Of a stretch of 64,000 nucleotides of DNA, positions 26,014 to 34,880 are shown one piece after another (within the stretch, counting starts at the first letter, position 1; every line of letters begins with the position of its first letter). The position numbers and the translations under genes were made by a program. A model generated the notes under the pieces. The model made no database searches, had not been told where the DNA came from, and worked only from the letters and a program-made list of their open reading frames with translations. This stretch comes from Brevibacillus laterosporus (GTDB lineage Bacteria; Bacillota; Bacilli; Brevibacillales; Brevibacillaceae), in NCBI RefSeq assembly GCF_030489605.1, contig NZ_JAUKFY010000024.1, positions 1 through 64,000 of the forward strand. Reading direction: 5' to 3'.

Positions 26014-26014
26014 T
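25985..26014 (+). terminator. Intrinsic terminator of the SR1-type RNA
   Basis: GCACACTC-ttta-TGAGTGTG hairpin with six Ts. Confidence 0.85.
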
Positions 26015-26118
26015 TTTTCATTCCCTCTTTCAAAGATTTTTATTTACTTCTCCATTTAATTGATAAATAATAAGAAGGATAGAGATAATGGAAATATTTT
26101 GTCGAGAGGAGTTACAGT

Positions 26119-28059
26119 ATGAGGAAGAAGAGCTTTCAGCGATGGATAGCTGTTTTTGCCATGGCGACGACATTATTTAGCAGTGTGAACCCTGTTTTCG
26201 CAGCTAATTATGATGAAGAAAAAATTTCAGTAAATGGCGATACTACAGCCACTGCCTATGGTATGGACTTTGATGGGGATTATGCTGTATGGGTAGAGGA
26301 ATCTGGTAAGAATTATTCTGTTGTGCTTTATGATGTAGATGATGAAAGTATAACGAAGAAAATTTCTACTAATAGTTCTAAGAAAGTAGCTCCACGGATT
26401 GATGGAAACACGGTAGTGTGGGCTCAAGAAGAGAAAAATGGCTATGAATTATATGCGTACGATTTGAAAAAGAATAAAGAACGGGTTCTTACAAGCCAGA
26501 ATGCAAGAGTAACTGATCCAGAAGAGATTGCCTTTAAAGACGGTGTAGTAGCCTGGAAAGACAAGCGCGATGGCGGAACAAATATTTATGCGCTTGAAGT
26601 AAGTAATAACAAGGAATACCGTATATCCACGGGCGGAAAGGCAAGCCATCCTTCCATTTATGATGACCAAATTGTTTGGCAGGATGAGCGTAATGGAAGA
26701 GCTGAACTGTATCAAAATAAATTAGGTTCTTCTAAAGAATTTAAAACGTACTGGGGAAAAGCTAAAACTGCAAAACCGATCATTTCTGATGATGACATCG
26801 TTTACTTGAACGAATCAAGCGGTAATATCGAAAAAACACAAGTAGAGAGTAGTAAAAGCAAGGTGCTAACTCACGAAAAAGGAGACGAAGAGCTGTTTGA
26901 TTTTAACGGACGTTATCTGGTATATGGATCAGGAAGCACATTGTATTATTTAGATACAAACAAAGATAATTTGGTTAAAATCAACAATTACAATCGTAAA
27001 TTGCCTCCTGTGATGAGCGGACGTTACGTGCTATATGCTACGGGTAAAACGAATAATTTGACATTGAAATTGTTTGATACGAAAAAAGAGAAGAGCCAAA
27101 CGCTGGGTAAGGACGAAAACATAAAAAATATGGCTTCGCCGGCAGCTAGCAAAAACTATGTTGCTTTCGTGAAGGAAGGCAAAAGAGAGTCTCGCGTGAT
27201 GCTGTACAATGTAAAAGATCGCAAAACGATTACGATCTCTCCAGAAAAACACGAAGCTGAGCATCCAGTGGTAAGTGATTCTTATGTAGTTTACTACGAC
27301 AATGATGATAGGGCGTTGGTGTCTTACGATATTGAAACGGGAGAATCAACGAAAATTACGCCGAAGAAAACTGACGTAGTAGAAGGATTGTATGCTATTT
27401 ATAAAGACCATCTTGTTTGGGTGAGCGGTGGAAAGCGTTCGAATACTGTTAACCTAACGAATTTGAAAAAGAATAAAACTTCTGAGCTTCATGATTCCAA
27501 AGCTGGCGTTCGTAGTGTAGCTATCAACAATCAGGCTGTGGCGTTGATTGACGGAGAGGACGATCGTTACCAAGACATTGTCATTTACGATTATGTAGAT
27601 GGCGGCCGCATCATGAAGGAAGAAGCGGAAAGTGCAAAAGGAATCGGTCTTGGCGAGAAATTTGCAGCTTGGTCTGCTTACAATAGCGATACAAAGAGCA
27701 AGGACATTTTCGTATATTCCTTTAAGCTGAATCGTACGGATCTTCTATATGAAGAAGAAGGCGATCAAGAGAATCCAATCGTTTCAAATAATATCATTTT
27801 CTATGAGACTGAAGTAGAAAAGGGTGGAGACGCAGTAGATAAATATGTCATGTATGACAGGGATAAACATCGTTTTAGATCTCCATTTGGCAGCGACGCT
27901 GATCCATCTGAGATCGCAATCGGCGGCAATCGTTTAGTATGGTTGGATGACCGTGATGATGAGGAAGGTCTCTATACATCTGTACTTGGTTCTAGTGATG
28001 ACGATGATGATGACGACGATGACGATGATGATTATTTTTACGGCAAAGATGAAGACTAA
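26119..28059 (+). CDS. Secreted beta-propeller (TolB-like) protein with poly-Asp tail
   Basis: A 646-aa protein with signal peptide (cleavage after PVFA, about residue 28) and no membrane anchor. The body is a series of TolB/DPP-like blades, each with a pattern 'G..vvW.d.r.g...iY.yd...g....t', for example GNTVVWAQEEKNGYELYAYD, DQIVWQDERNGRAELYQ and NRLVWLDDRDDEEGLYTS. The chain ends in 12 consecutive aspartates then YFYGKDED, which could bind calcium or other cations. The likely role is in the cell envelope or outside the cell; no enzymatic motif is seen. ATG 26119 follows GAGAGGAGTTACAGT. Terminator directly after. Confidence 0.82.
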   Translation: MRKKSFQRWIAVFAMATTLFSSVNPVFAANYDEEKISVNGDTTATAYGMDFDGDYAVWVEESGKNYSVVLYDVDDESITKKISTNSSKKVAPRIDGNTVVWAQEEKNGYELYAYDLKKNKERVLTSQNARVTDPEEIAFKDGVVAWKDKRDGGTNIYALEVSNNKEYRISTGGKASHPSIYDDQIVWQDERNGRAELYQNKLGSSKEFKTYWGKAKTAKPIISDDDIVYLNESSGNIEKTQVESSKSKVLTHEKGDEELFDFNGRYLVYGSGSTLYYLDTNKDNLVKINNYNRKLPPVMSGRYVLYATGKTNNLTLKLFDTKKEKSQTLGKDENIKNMASPAASKNYVAFVKEGKRESRVMLYNVKDRKTITISPEKHEAEHPVVSDSYVVYYDNDDRALVSYDIETGESTKITPKKTDVVEGLYAIYKDHLVWVSGGKRSNTVNLTNLKKNKTSELHDSKAGVRSVAINNQAVALIDGEDDRYQDIVIYDYVDGGRIMKEEAESAKGIGLGEKFAAWSAYNSDTKSKDIFVYSFKLNRTDLLYEEEGDQENPIVSNNIIFYETEVEKGGDAVDKYVMYDRDKHRFRSPFGSDADPSEIAIGGNRLVWLDDRDDEEGLYTSVLGSSDDDDDDDDDDDDYFYGKDED

Positions 28060-28069
28060 TATGAAACGC

Positions 28070-28109
28070 AAAAAGGCTGGTAGGATATGATATCCTATCA
28101 GCCTTTTTC
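28070..28109. terminator. Bidirectional intrinsic terminator
   Basis: AAAAAGGCTG-rTAGGATA / TATCCTA-CAGCCTTTTT, a long stem with Ts on both strands, between convergent genes. Confidence 0.9.
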
Positions 28110-28135
28110 TAGTAAGCAAATTGCTATCCTTAAAA

Positions 28136-28651
28136 CTAAAACATTTTACCGAAAAAGTATAAAAAGAAAATGCCGGACCCATCTAACAAGGTTAGCCACA
28201 GCAAAAGAGACAACGGCGCAGAAAAATGCTGCGTTTTCATTTCGCCAATATAATGATCGGCCATTAAGATGTTGGAGAAGAGAACAAGTAAGATATTGGG
28301 AGTTACCATCAGTAAACTTGGAAAGTGCAATCCTTTTGCAATTAGGTTAACTAACGAAGCAGCAAGCAATACGGTAACCCCATATACGACAGTCTCCAAA
28401 CTAATCTGAATTAGCCAGCGCAGACTGATTTTTTTATAGCCGATCAGGTAGGTGGTTCCGAATAAAAGAATCCAGCTGCAACTAGCGGATATGATGACCC
28501 AGTACGCACCGAGATCAAATGACCAATGTTCAAAATGCAAGCTGAGACTAGCTCCATATAAGGCAGAGCCGCCAATAGCAAGGATAAGATACCCAATCCA
28601 TAACAGGTAGGAATAGGGATTCGTAGTGGCGGATGTGGTAGTAGTGTTCAT
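28136..28651 (-). CDS. Integral membrane protein of unknown function
   Basis: A 171-aa protein with five likely membrane spans: about residues 13-34 (YSYLLWIGYLILAIGGSALYG), 45-70, 80-105 (ETVVYGVTVLLAASLVNLIA), 110-130 (LLMVTPNILLVLFSNILMA) and the C-terminal PLSLLLWLTLLDGSGIFFLYF. ATG 28651 has a GGAGAAATG ribosome site. No family recognised. It is expressed against the beta-propeller gene and upstream of nothing else on its strand. Confidence 0.7.
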   Translation of the reverse strand: MNTTTTSATTNPYSYLLWIGYLILAIGGSALYGASLSLHFEHWSFDLGAYWVIISASCSWILLFGTTYLIGYKKISLRWLIQISLETVVYGVTVLLAASLVNLIAKGLHFPSLLMVTPNILLVLFSNILMADHYIGEMKTQHFSAPLSLLLWLTLLDGSGIFFLYFFGKMF

Positions 28652-28760
28652 GTCATTTCTCCTTTTCTCAGGCGGCGTAGGGCGTATCTTATGTATGATC
28701 TATCTACTTACTATACGTCATTGAGTCTAGAAAAGTTTCGAAGTTTATCAGATGATTGTC

Positions 28761-28806
28761 AAAAAAGCCCTCTCCCTGTCAATAGTAGCAAGGAGAGGAC
28801 TTTTTA
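28761..28806 (-). terminator. Intrinsic terminator of speA
   Basis: On the minus strand GTCCTCTCC...GGGAGAGGGC with a T run beyond (seen as AAAAAA on the plus strand at 28761). It directly follows the speA stop. Confidence 0.8.
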
Positions 28807-28810
28807 TTTG

Positions 28811-30283
28811 TTATTCATGTATTGCCGCTTGGCGTTTTACAACCTTGATGGTTTGGATGGTTTCATCCTCAGGACCTTGAACAGGTAAACCTACACGGAG
28901 GTTTTCTTTGATGTAATGAATGTTATCTGCAGTGATAACCTCGCCTGGGAATAAAATTGGAATTCCAGGAGGATACACCATGATAAATTCTGTAATAATA
29001 CGGCCTTCTGCATGCTCCAGAGGTACAATTTCCGTTTCTGCATAAAAAGCATCACGAGGAGACAGAGAGATGACTGGAATTTCAGGAAGTGAAATTTCAA
29101 CTAAATCACTTGGCTGTGCATGAGCAAATTCAACAGCTAAATGCTGCAGGGCAGCTACGAGTGTACCGATCGTTTCTTCTGTATCCCCTGCTGTTACAAA
29201 GCAAAGAATGTTGTAGAGGTCACTCATCTCAACCTCAATATTATATTTTTCACGCAACCAATTCTCGACTTCCCAACCGGTAATACCGAGATTACGCACA
29301 TGAATGAGCAATTTAGTCGGGTCCATTGCGTATTCGGCTGGCATACCGAGTATTTCTTTTCCTACACAACGAAGTCGAGGAATTTTGTTAATCGCATCTC
29401 TAGCAGTGTTAGCCAGACGGATGGATTTTTCTATCATTTGCTTTCCGTGTATAGCCAAGTGTTGTCTAGCCATGTCTAGAGAAGCCAGTAGAATGTAAGA
29501 AGTAGAAGTGGTTGTTAGCATGCTCAGAATGGTTTTCACCCTGTCAACGTCTACAAGCCCTTCTCTTACGTTTAAAATTGAGCTTTGGGTAAGAGAGCCT
29601 CCCAGCTTATGAACGCTGGTAGCAGCCATATCTGCGCCTGCCTGCATGGCGGATAATGGCATATCATCATGAAAATGTATATGAACACCATGAGCTTCAT
29701 CTACAAGAACAGGGATGTTATACTCATGGGCAATTTCTACGATTTGCTGTAAATCTCCCGCGATACCAAAGTAAGTTGGATTGATGACTAATAGAGCAGC
29801 CGCATCAGGGTGTGCAGTTAGTGCCTTTCGCACCGCTTTCGGCGTAATACCGTGAGCAATCCCTAGCTGTTCATCCATGATTGGATGAATAAATACTGGA
29901 ATGGCACCTGCAAAAATAATGGCAGCCGTTACAGATTTATGCACATTTCGAGGCAAAATAATTTTGTCTCCAGGATTGCAAGTTGCCATGATCATGGCCA
30001 TGATCGCACCGCTTGTCCCTTGTACAGAGAAAAAAGTATGATCCGCACCAAAGGCTTCTGCTGCCAAATCCTGTGCCTCTTTAATCATTGCTTTAGGATG
30101 GTGCAAGTCATCCAGTGGGGCGATATTGATTAAATCAATCGATAACGCGTTCTCTCCAATGAATTCTCGGAACGTAGGATTCATTCCCGTTCCTTTTTTG
30201 TGGCCTGGAATATGAAATTGAATGGGATTCCTCTCTATATGCGCCACCAATCCGCTAAATAAGGGGGTTTTATCCTGTTTCAT
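28811..30283 (-). CDS. speA: Arginine (Orn/Lys/Arg) decarboxylase, fold-type I
   Basis: PLP-dependent decarboxylase of 490 aa, the length of B. subtilis SpeA, which converts arginine to agmatine for polyamine synthesis. Visible are the substrate/PLP segments FHIPGHKKGTGMNP (residues 18-31), FFSVQGTSGAIMAMI, HKSVTAAIIFAGA, LVDEAHGVHIHF and the PLP lysine in ATSVHKLGGSLTQSS. The C-terminal domain includes VMVYPPGIPILFPGE. This subgroup also contains lysine decarboxylases, so the substrate is inferred from the SpeA-like length and from speD in the same window. Monocistronic with its own terminator. Confidence 0.88.
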   Translation of the reverse strand: MKQDKTPLFSGLVAHIERNPIQFHIPGHKKGTGMNPTFREFIGENALSIDLINIAPLDDLHHPKAMIKEAQDLAAEAFGADHTFFSVQGTSGAIMAMIMATCNPGDKIILPRNVHKSVTAAIIFAGAIPVFIHPIMDEQLGIAHGITPKAVRKALTAHPDAAALLVINPTYFGIAGDLQQIVEIAHEYNIPVLVDEAHGVHIHFHDDMPLSAMQAGADMAATSVHKLGGSLTQSSILNVREGLVDVDRVKTILSMLTTTSTSYILLASLDMARQHLAIHGKQMIEKSIRLANTARDAINKIPRLRCVGKEILGMPAEYAMDPTKLLIHVRNLGITGWEVENWLREKYNIEVEMSDLYNILCFVTAGDTEETIGTLVAALQHLAVEFAHAQPSDLVEISLPEIPVISLSPRDAFYAETEIVPLEHAEGRIITEFIMVYPPGIPILFPGEVITADNIHYIKENLRVGLPVQGPEDETIQTIKVVKRQAAIHE

Positions 30284-30447
30284 TATCGTATCGCCTCACT
30301 TTATTTTATAATTGTTTGAAAAACAACAAAATTGAGTATAGCAAATTAGGGGGGGAAAGCAAGTATTTTTTTGCTTAATCCCTATAGTGGCAGGATTTAT
30401 CCCTTTATTAGCAGAAAGTTTAAGAACAAAGAAAGGAGGGATTTAAA

Positions 30448-31431
30448 ATGAACACCAGAATTACCTCATTGCTTAATATAGTATACCCCATTGTACAAGG
30501 AGGATTAGCGCATCTGGCATATGCCGAATTAGCAGCAGCGGTTTCTGAGGCAGGAGGATTAGGACAGATAACAGCTATGTCACTTCCTTCGCCAGACGCT
30601 TTACGGACTGAGATTCAAAAGGTGCGTTCATTGACAGCAAAGCCTGTTGGCGTTAACTTTGCTATTGGTCAACATGATCGGCCATTTGAAGAAATGTTGG
30701 ATGTGGCTATAGAAGAAGGGATTGGCGTTATCAGTATTACGGGAGGAAACCCTGAGCCGCTAATTCGCCGAACGGATGGACATGATATGAAACGCTTGGT
30801 GCTTGTGTCAACACTCAGACAGGCACAAAAAGCGGAAGCTGCTGGGGCTGACGCGGTGATGGCAGTTGGTCAGGAGGGAGGGGGGCATTTAGGACGGGAT
30901 GATATTGGAACCCTTGTACTTGTTCCGCGTGTTGTTGATTCGGTCAGTATACCTGTACTTGCAAGTGGTGGGATTGGCGATGGGCGTGGATTATTGGCAG
31001 CGCTTGCATTAGGAGCAGAGGGTGTGGAGATGGGGACTAGGTTTATAGCTACAAAGGAGTGTGTTCATGCACATGCTGCCTACAAGCAGGCACTTATTCA
31101 GGCTACAGAGCATGATACCACCGTTATTAAACGTTCATTAGGTACTCCTGCCCGTGTGATAAATACAAAAGGCTCTGCGTATATTTCTGAACTAGAAAAA
31201 CAAGGCGTAGGATATGAAGGCTTGCGGGAATATATTAGTGGTCAAAACAATCTTCGTTTTATTTACGAGGGGGATGCAGAGCATGGGTTTGGTTGGGCAG
31301 GACAAGTGGTCGGCTTAATCCAGGATGTTCCCAGTGTTCAGGAATTGTTCGATCGAATAATGGGGGATGTCAATGCGTTTCAAGCAAATATGCAAAAAGT
31401 ATTTCAAGGGAAGCAACAGCGATGTTGTTAA
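30448..31431 (+). CDS. Nitronate monooxygenase family (FMN, 2-nitropropane dioxygenase-like)
   Basis: A TIM-barrel flavoenzyme of 327 aa: PIVQGGLAHLAYAELAAAVSEAGGLGQI at the N-terminus, GVNFAIG, AVMAVGQEGGGHLGRDD with the active-site His, VLASGGIGDGRGLLAALALGAEGVEMGTRF for the phosphate of FMN. These are shared by nitronate monooxygenases and the FabK-type enoyl-ACP reductases, so FabK activity cannot be excluded. The start has AAAGGAGGGATTTAAA. A terminator follows directly. Nearby genes give no metabolic hint. Confidence 0.85.
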   Translation: MNTRITSLLNIVYPIVQGGLAHLAYAELAAAVSEAGGLGQITAMSLPSPDALRTEIQKVRSLTAKPVGVNFAIGQHDRPFEEMLDVAIEEGIGVISITGGNPEPLIRRTDGHDMKRLVLVSTLRQAQKAEAAGADAVMAVGQEGGGHLGRDDIGTLVLVPRVVDSVSIPVLASGGIGDGRGLLAALALGAEGVEMGTRFIATKECVHAHAAYKQALIQATEHDTTVIKRSLGTPARVINTKGSAYISELEKQGVGYEGLREYISGQNNLRFIYEGDAEHGFGWAGQVVGLIQDVPSVQELFDRIMGDVNAFQANMQKVFQGKQQRCC

Positions 31432-31443
31432 TTTTTTATTAAA

Positions 31444-31492
31444 AAGAAGAACAGGTTCTTTACAATAACATGAAAAAGGACCTGTTCTTTTG
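31444..31492 (+). terminator. Intrinsic terminator
   Basis: AAGAACAGGTTC / GGACCTGTTCTT-type stem with a long loop, then TTTTGC. Confidence 0.78.
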
Positions 31493-31536
31493 CATATAGA
31501 TAATAGAAAGCATCTTGAACTTCCTAGCAAATGCTT

Positions 31537-32169
31537 CTATTCATGGCGATTCAACATGTACAAACGAGTAAGGACTTGGAATGTTTCCTCTAGGCGAGCT
31601 ATTAGCAAATCACCATCTCTTAGAATAGGGTCATCCTTATCAATTGTGATCCCACAAAGAATTTCAGCTTTTTTTACCGTCTGTAGGCGTTGAATAAGCT
31701 GCAATAGTCCTTTTTCACCTAACTCATTTTGTGAAGTACTATGTGGCTGCATGTGATCCGGTGACCAATGAAAGTATCCCGGCACAAGGGACATGATTTT
31801 TTTCAAATGCTTTTCCATGTTATGTCCGATTTCCTGTTTAAACGGAGACTCATAAATAAGGGCATACCAAACAAACAAATGAGTGCCCCACAATCCAATT
31901 TGGAAATGAGGATGTTTTTTGTATCCGCGCTTGTCATTTGCCCAAGCCACCCATGTATCCTTAGGGGGATTAACTGTACGCCGAGCATGCTTAGCGACAT
32001 GGTAAAACATTTCATCTCCCAGTGCTAGTCCAAGGTGAGGAGCAAAATGTTCTCCCAGGAAGGTTAATTTGGGCCGAATTCGATCTTTGATTCCTTCCAT
32101 TCTTTCGTCTAATCCTTCAATGGAAAATACCTCAAAATCCTCAGAGTGAAAGCCTGAAAAAGTAGTCAT
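31537..32169 (-). CDS. yktB: YktB family (UPF0637, DUF1054) protein
   Basis: The 210-aa product starts at ATG 32169 (GAAAGGAG eight bases upstream); an in-frame TTG-like start six codons earlier lacks this. Family landmarks are FSGFHSEDFEVFSIEGLDERM, HVAKHARRTVNPPKDTWVAWA, FQIGLWGTHLFVWYALIYESP and the C-terminal LLIARLEETFQVL. YktB-like proteins are conserved cytoplasmic proteins of Bacillales with unknown role. It lies alone, convergent with the nitronate monooxygenase gene. Confidence 0.9.
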   Translation of the reverse strand: MTTFSGFHSEDFEVFSIEGLDERMEGIKDRIRPKLTFLGEHFAPHLGLALGDEMFYHVAKHARRTVNPPKDTWVAWANDKRGYKKHPHFQIGLWGTHLFVWYALIYESPFKQEIGHNMEKHLKKIMSLVPGYFHWSPDHMQPHSTSQNELGEKGLLQLIQRLQTVKKAEILCGITIDKDDPILRDGDLLIARLEETFQVLTRLYMLNRHE

Positions 32170-32565
32170 ATGTAAAACTCCTTTCAATTGAGTGCACGTT
32201 TTGTTCTACGTATTTGCAAATGCCTCTTTCCTTTCTCACAAAACAAAAAGGGCGTAAGAGCCGTGAAGAAAGCGAATCTCTCTCCATATGATATCATACC
32301 ACACTGTTAAGCAGACTATCGGGGACCTTCCCAAAATGTAACTAGTTTGGTTTCTTGAACGAAAAATGGGGTAAGTAAGAAATAAAACAGCATTCCTATT
32401 CGTATCCAATAGAAAGGAAATAAATTCCATCTCTCGCTGGTTTTTCTTTAAAAAGACAAAAATACGTGAATGGGAGTGTAACAAAAATAGCTGAACAGTA
32501 ATAGGATATACAACCCATTCCCAAGGGCTCATTTATAATCTGACTATTCAGTATATTTTTGGGGG
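32170..32565. other. Intergenic stretch of about 400 bases without an evident gene
   Basis: It contains the YktB ribosome site and AT-rich sequence before the next plus-strand gene. A 98-codon open frame on the minus strand (32236-32532) has no ribosome site or family resemblance and was discounted. No clear promoter or RNA structure was seen. Confidence 0.4.
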
Positions 32566-32574
32566 ATGAAGTGT

Positions 32575-33177
32575 ATGAAAAAAACCTATAACGAGTTAGA
32601 GTACAGCAATATCATTGTCTGGTTTGACCGAACTACCTTCCTTTCATTATTGGATACGCTTCATCAGAATGGATTATCTGTCAGAGTCAAAGAAGCAACT
32701 CATTCAATTCGGATGGATATTACAACAGCTAGTGGCGGACATCAGCTCGTTTTTGTTAAAAGCGGAGAACGTTACAAGCTGGAGGAATATCATTATGCTG
32801 TTCGAGACATAAGGCTAGCGATGATATTGTATCAGTTTATTGAACAGGCAAAAGGGCATGCAGTGGTCAAAATCATTAACGAGCACCAAATCCTGGTAAA
32901 AAACATCAGATACGGTGAAGCTGTACGAATTGTTAAGATTAAAGGAGCTGAGAAAAAAGTGATCTATGAAAAAGCATGTAATGTGACCATGGACCAAGTG
33001 ATTGCTGCCCTGAAAAGAAGAGATGCAGAAGAAAGAATTCCTGTATTGCGTCTAGAGCTTGACTATGAATTAGCAACCCTATACGATGCTATGCAAAGCA
33101 GAAATAAGGAGCAGATGCAACGCTCAAAGGCACAATTAAGATTACTGCGTAAGGAAATGTTATTACTGGAAGTATAG
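32575..33177 (+). CDS. Protein of unknown function, paralogue of the gene at 34244
   Basis: ATG 32575 follows GGGGGATGAAG (another ATG nine bases earlier overlaps the ribosome site), giving 200 aa. The centre, with YAVRDIRLAMILYQFIEQAKGHAVVKII and later EKKVIYE, aligns with the product of 34244 (YTIKDISLANVMRKAMKAFRGHAVV, ESIIFE). Outside this block the two differ. A DNA- or membrane-binding motif is not apparent; the C-terminus is a basic helical coiled-coil-like region (RNKEQMQRSKAQLRLLRKEM). Function unknown. A terminator lies after it. Confidence 0.7.
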   Translation: MKKTYNELEYSNIIVWFDRTTFLSLLDTLHQNGLSVRVKEATHSIRMDITTASGGHQLVFVKSGERYKLEEYHYAVRDIRLAMILYQFIEQAKGHAVVKIINEHQILVKNIRYGEAVRIVKIKGAEKKVIYEKACNVTMDQVIAALKRRDAEERIPVLRLELDYELATLYDAMQSRNKEQMQRSKAQLRLLRKEMLLLEV

Positions 33178-33235
33178 CTGAAATCATGATGGAATGGGCA
33201 GGGTGAGAATGAACCTTCAAGACACGGAGTTTAGA

Positions 33236-33279
33236 TGAAAAACGGCTTCTTCGTTAGGAAGAGAGGCCGTTTTTCTTGT
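33236..33279 (+). terminator. Intrinsic terminator
   Basis: AAAACGGC-t-TCTT / GAAGAGAGGCCGTTTT-type stem and five Ts, after the gene at 32575. Confidence 0.8.
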
Positions 33280-33395
33280 TATGTACCATAAAATGTGTAA
33301 CTTTTTTACTAGAAACCGTTTCAAGCAATTGATCTCTTAATGGCTTGGCGGTAAAATGGGGTAATATGAAGTTGGTCGAGAAAGGAAGTATTTCT

Positions 33396-33902
33396 ATGCA
33401 GCAAGTTTTACTGGCGATTCAGTCACCGTATGTTCTTCTGGGATTATGCGGATTTACAGTGCTGAGCCTCGTGTATATTATCGTCTTACATGCTAAAATC
33501 AATCGTTTACGAAAAAGAATGAATCGGTTCTTTGTTCGAGGCGAGGGAGACAACCTAGAAGAAATAGTAAATCGCTTGCTTGTAGATATGAATGCATGGG
33601 AAGGAAAGCTTAGTGATCAGCAATTTATAGTGAATCGATTGTCCCAAAAAATGGCGACACAGGCGGGGAGTATTGCAGTGCATCGGTACAATGCCTTTGG
33701 AGAAATGGGAAGTGATTTAAGTTTTTCCTTGGCATTTTTGGATGAACAACAAAACGGGGTAGTGATTACCAGTATTTATGGTCGAGAAGAATCACGGACG
33801 TATGCGAAGCCGATTGAAAAAGGAACATCGGTTTACCATTTGTCAGAAGAAGAGCTGATGGTAATTAAAAAAGCGATGACTTCTTCTGTATCCGTTCTAT
33901 AA
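33396..33902 (+). CDS. DUF4446 family membrane-anchored protein
   Basis: ATG 33396, after GAGAAAGGAAG, gives 168 aa; upstream in-frame starts are not supported. One N-terminal membrane span (YVLLGLCGFTVLSLVYIIVL, residues 9-28) precedes a coiled coil. The C-terminal block RYNAFGEMGSDLSFSLAFLD, GVVITSIYGREESRTYAKPIEKG and LSEEE are the signature of DUF4446. This widely conserved Firmicutes family has no known function. It lies between the two paralogous genes at 32575 and 34244. Confidence 0.9.
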   Translation: MQQVLLAIQSPYVLLGLCGFTVLSLVYIIVLHAKINRLRKRMNRFFVRGEGDNLEEIVNRLLVDMNAWEGKLSDQQFIVNRLSQKMATQAGSIAVHRYNAFGEMGSDLSFSLAFLDEQQNGVVITSIYGREESRTYAKPIEKGTSVYHLSEEELMVIKKAMTSSVSVL

Positions 33903-33946
33903 ATTGTATAAATCTGCGAGATAGTGATAATATAGGAGGTTTTTCC

Positions 33947-33988
33947 ATGAAAACGTCTGTAAACTCTCTAAATCGCTGTTTTCTTTAG
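33947..33988 (+). CDS. Possible 13-residue peptide ORF
   Basis: ATG 33947 has a textbook ribosome site (ATAGGAGGTTTTTCC), and the 13-codon frame (MKTSVNSLNRCFL) stops one base before a terminator hairpin. The combination looks more like a translated leader or peptide than chance. It could be the last cistron of the DUF4446 transcript. No regulated gene or processing motif is evident, so the role is unknown. Confidence 0.35.
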   Translation: MKTSVNSLNRCFL

Positions 33989-34018
33989 AATCCTGTGTTT
34001 ATTAAGCAGGATTTTTAT
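33988..34018 (+). terminator. Intrinsic terminator
   Basis: AATCCTG / CAGGATT stem with a ten-base loop and a T-rich tail, immediately after the 13-codon ORF. Confidence 0.78.
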
Positions 34019-34243
34019 TTTTGTTTTGTGTATAATAAAGAATAGAGAAGTGTATAAAGATAAAAGTAGGTGATCCGCCTTCATTACCCATTTTGAGTTT
34101 AAACTCACGGGGCGGCAAGGTCAGGTTCTACAGCGATCTTTTGTGGATACTTAGCTCCCTTTTCCGCATTACCAGTCAACCAACCAGATACACATACGTA
34201 GCCGATTGGTATTTAGGAAAAACAATGAATTGGGGAGATTTGT
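34019..34243 (+). other. Leader region with inverted repeats upstream of the gene at 34244
   Basis: No gene seen. It holds a perfect palindrome TGAGTTTAAACTCA (34094-34107) enclosed by CCGCC / GGCGG arms (34076-34080, 34111-34115), which would fold as one hairpin in RNA or serve as an operator in DNA. The rest is GC-richer than its surroundings and may be structured. Confidence 0.35.
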
Positions 34244-34840
34244 ATGGCACAGCGTTTAGCTACAAATTACGCAAACGCCTTTTTTACCATGACAGAGCAG
34301 GAATTAAATCAATTTGTTCAACTCTTTGCAAAGGAAAGAGTTCTCTTAATGGAACAAATATTTGAAAATGGGGATCGTGACATCGTCATTGTGGATGGTA
34401 GTTCCGAAATACATCTTGCCTTCCAGAAATTTGAAAATCACTTTATTTGCGACAGTTCCTATACAATCAAAGATATCAGTCTTGCCAACGTGATGCGAAA
34501 AGCTATGAAAGCCTTCAGGGGTCACGCTGTTGTGCACCGAATTTACGAAAACTTCACGATTATTTATCATTATGACGAAGGTTCAGTGACAAAGATTGAA
34601 GAAGTAAATGACACCGAAGAGTCCATCATCTTTGAGCAGGACGGCGCAAACTACGCCAAGGAATTGCAACATCTATACGCACAAACGTCCAGTGAACAAG
34701 AAATTACCCTGTTGCGCGAAGAGACGGATCGTCTCCTAGATCTTCGTAATTGGGTAGGAATACACAAGCCAGACACGGTTTCAGCAATTGATCAAAAGTT
34801 ATCTGCTGTTTCACATCGTTTGTTTGTATTAGAAGCATAA
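34244..34840 (+). CDS. Protein of unknown function, paralogue of the gene at 32575
   Basis: A 198-aa cytoplasmic protein starting at ATG 34244 (GGGGAGATTTGT). Residues about 65-130, including YTIKDISLANVMRKAMKAFRGHAVVHRIYENFTIIYHYDEG, correspond to the central block of the gene at 32575; both share the GHAVV core and a following strand-rich segment. The N-terminus is helical (QELNQFVQLFAKERVLLMEQI) and the C-terminus coiled-coil-like. I do not recognise a named family. Monocistronic, ending in a terminator 10 bases beyond its stop. Confidence 0.72.
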   Translation: MAQRLATNYANAFFTMTEQELNQFVQLFAKERVLLMEQIFENGDRDIVIVDGSSEIHLAFQKFENHFICDSSYTIKDISLANVMRKAMKAFRGHAVVHRIYENFTIIYHYDEGSVTKIEEVNDTEESIIFEQDGANYAKELQHLYAQTSSEQEITLLREETDRLLDLRNWVGIHKPDTVSAIDQKLSAVSHRLFVLEA

Positions 34841-34849
34841 AAGGAATCA

Positions 34850-34880
34850 AAAAAGGGCACTGCTGGTGCCCGTTTTTTTG
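34850..34880 (+). terminator. Intrinsic terminator
   Basis: GGGCAC-tgctg-GTGCCC stem flanked by A run and seven Ts. Confidence 0.9.

Noticed and set aside
32236-32532. 98-codon minus-strand frame in the large spacer
   Set aside because: Poor ribosome site, no recognisable domain, composition like translated non-coding sequence. I see no support for a gene.
34093-34365. Open frame across the leader of the gene at 34244
   Set aside because: It overlaps the clearly coding start of the downstream gene in another frame and has no ribosome site.
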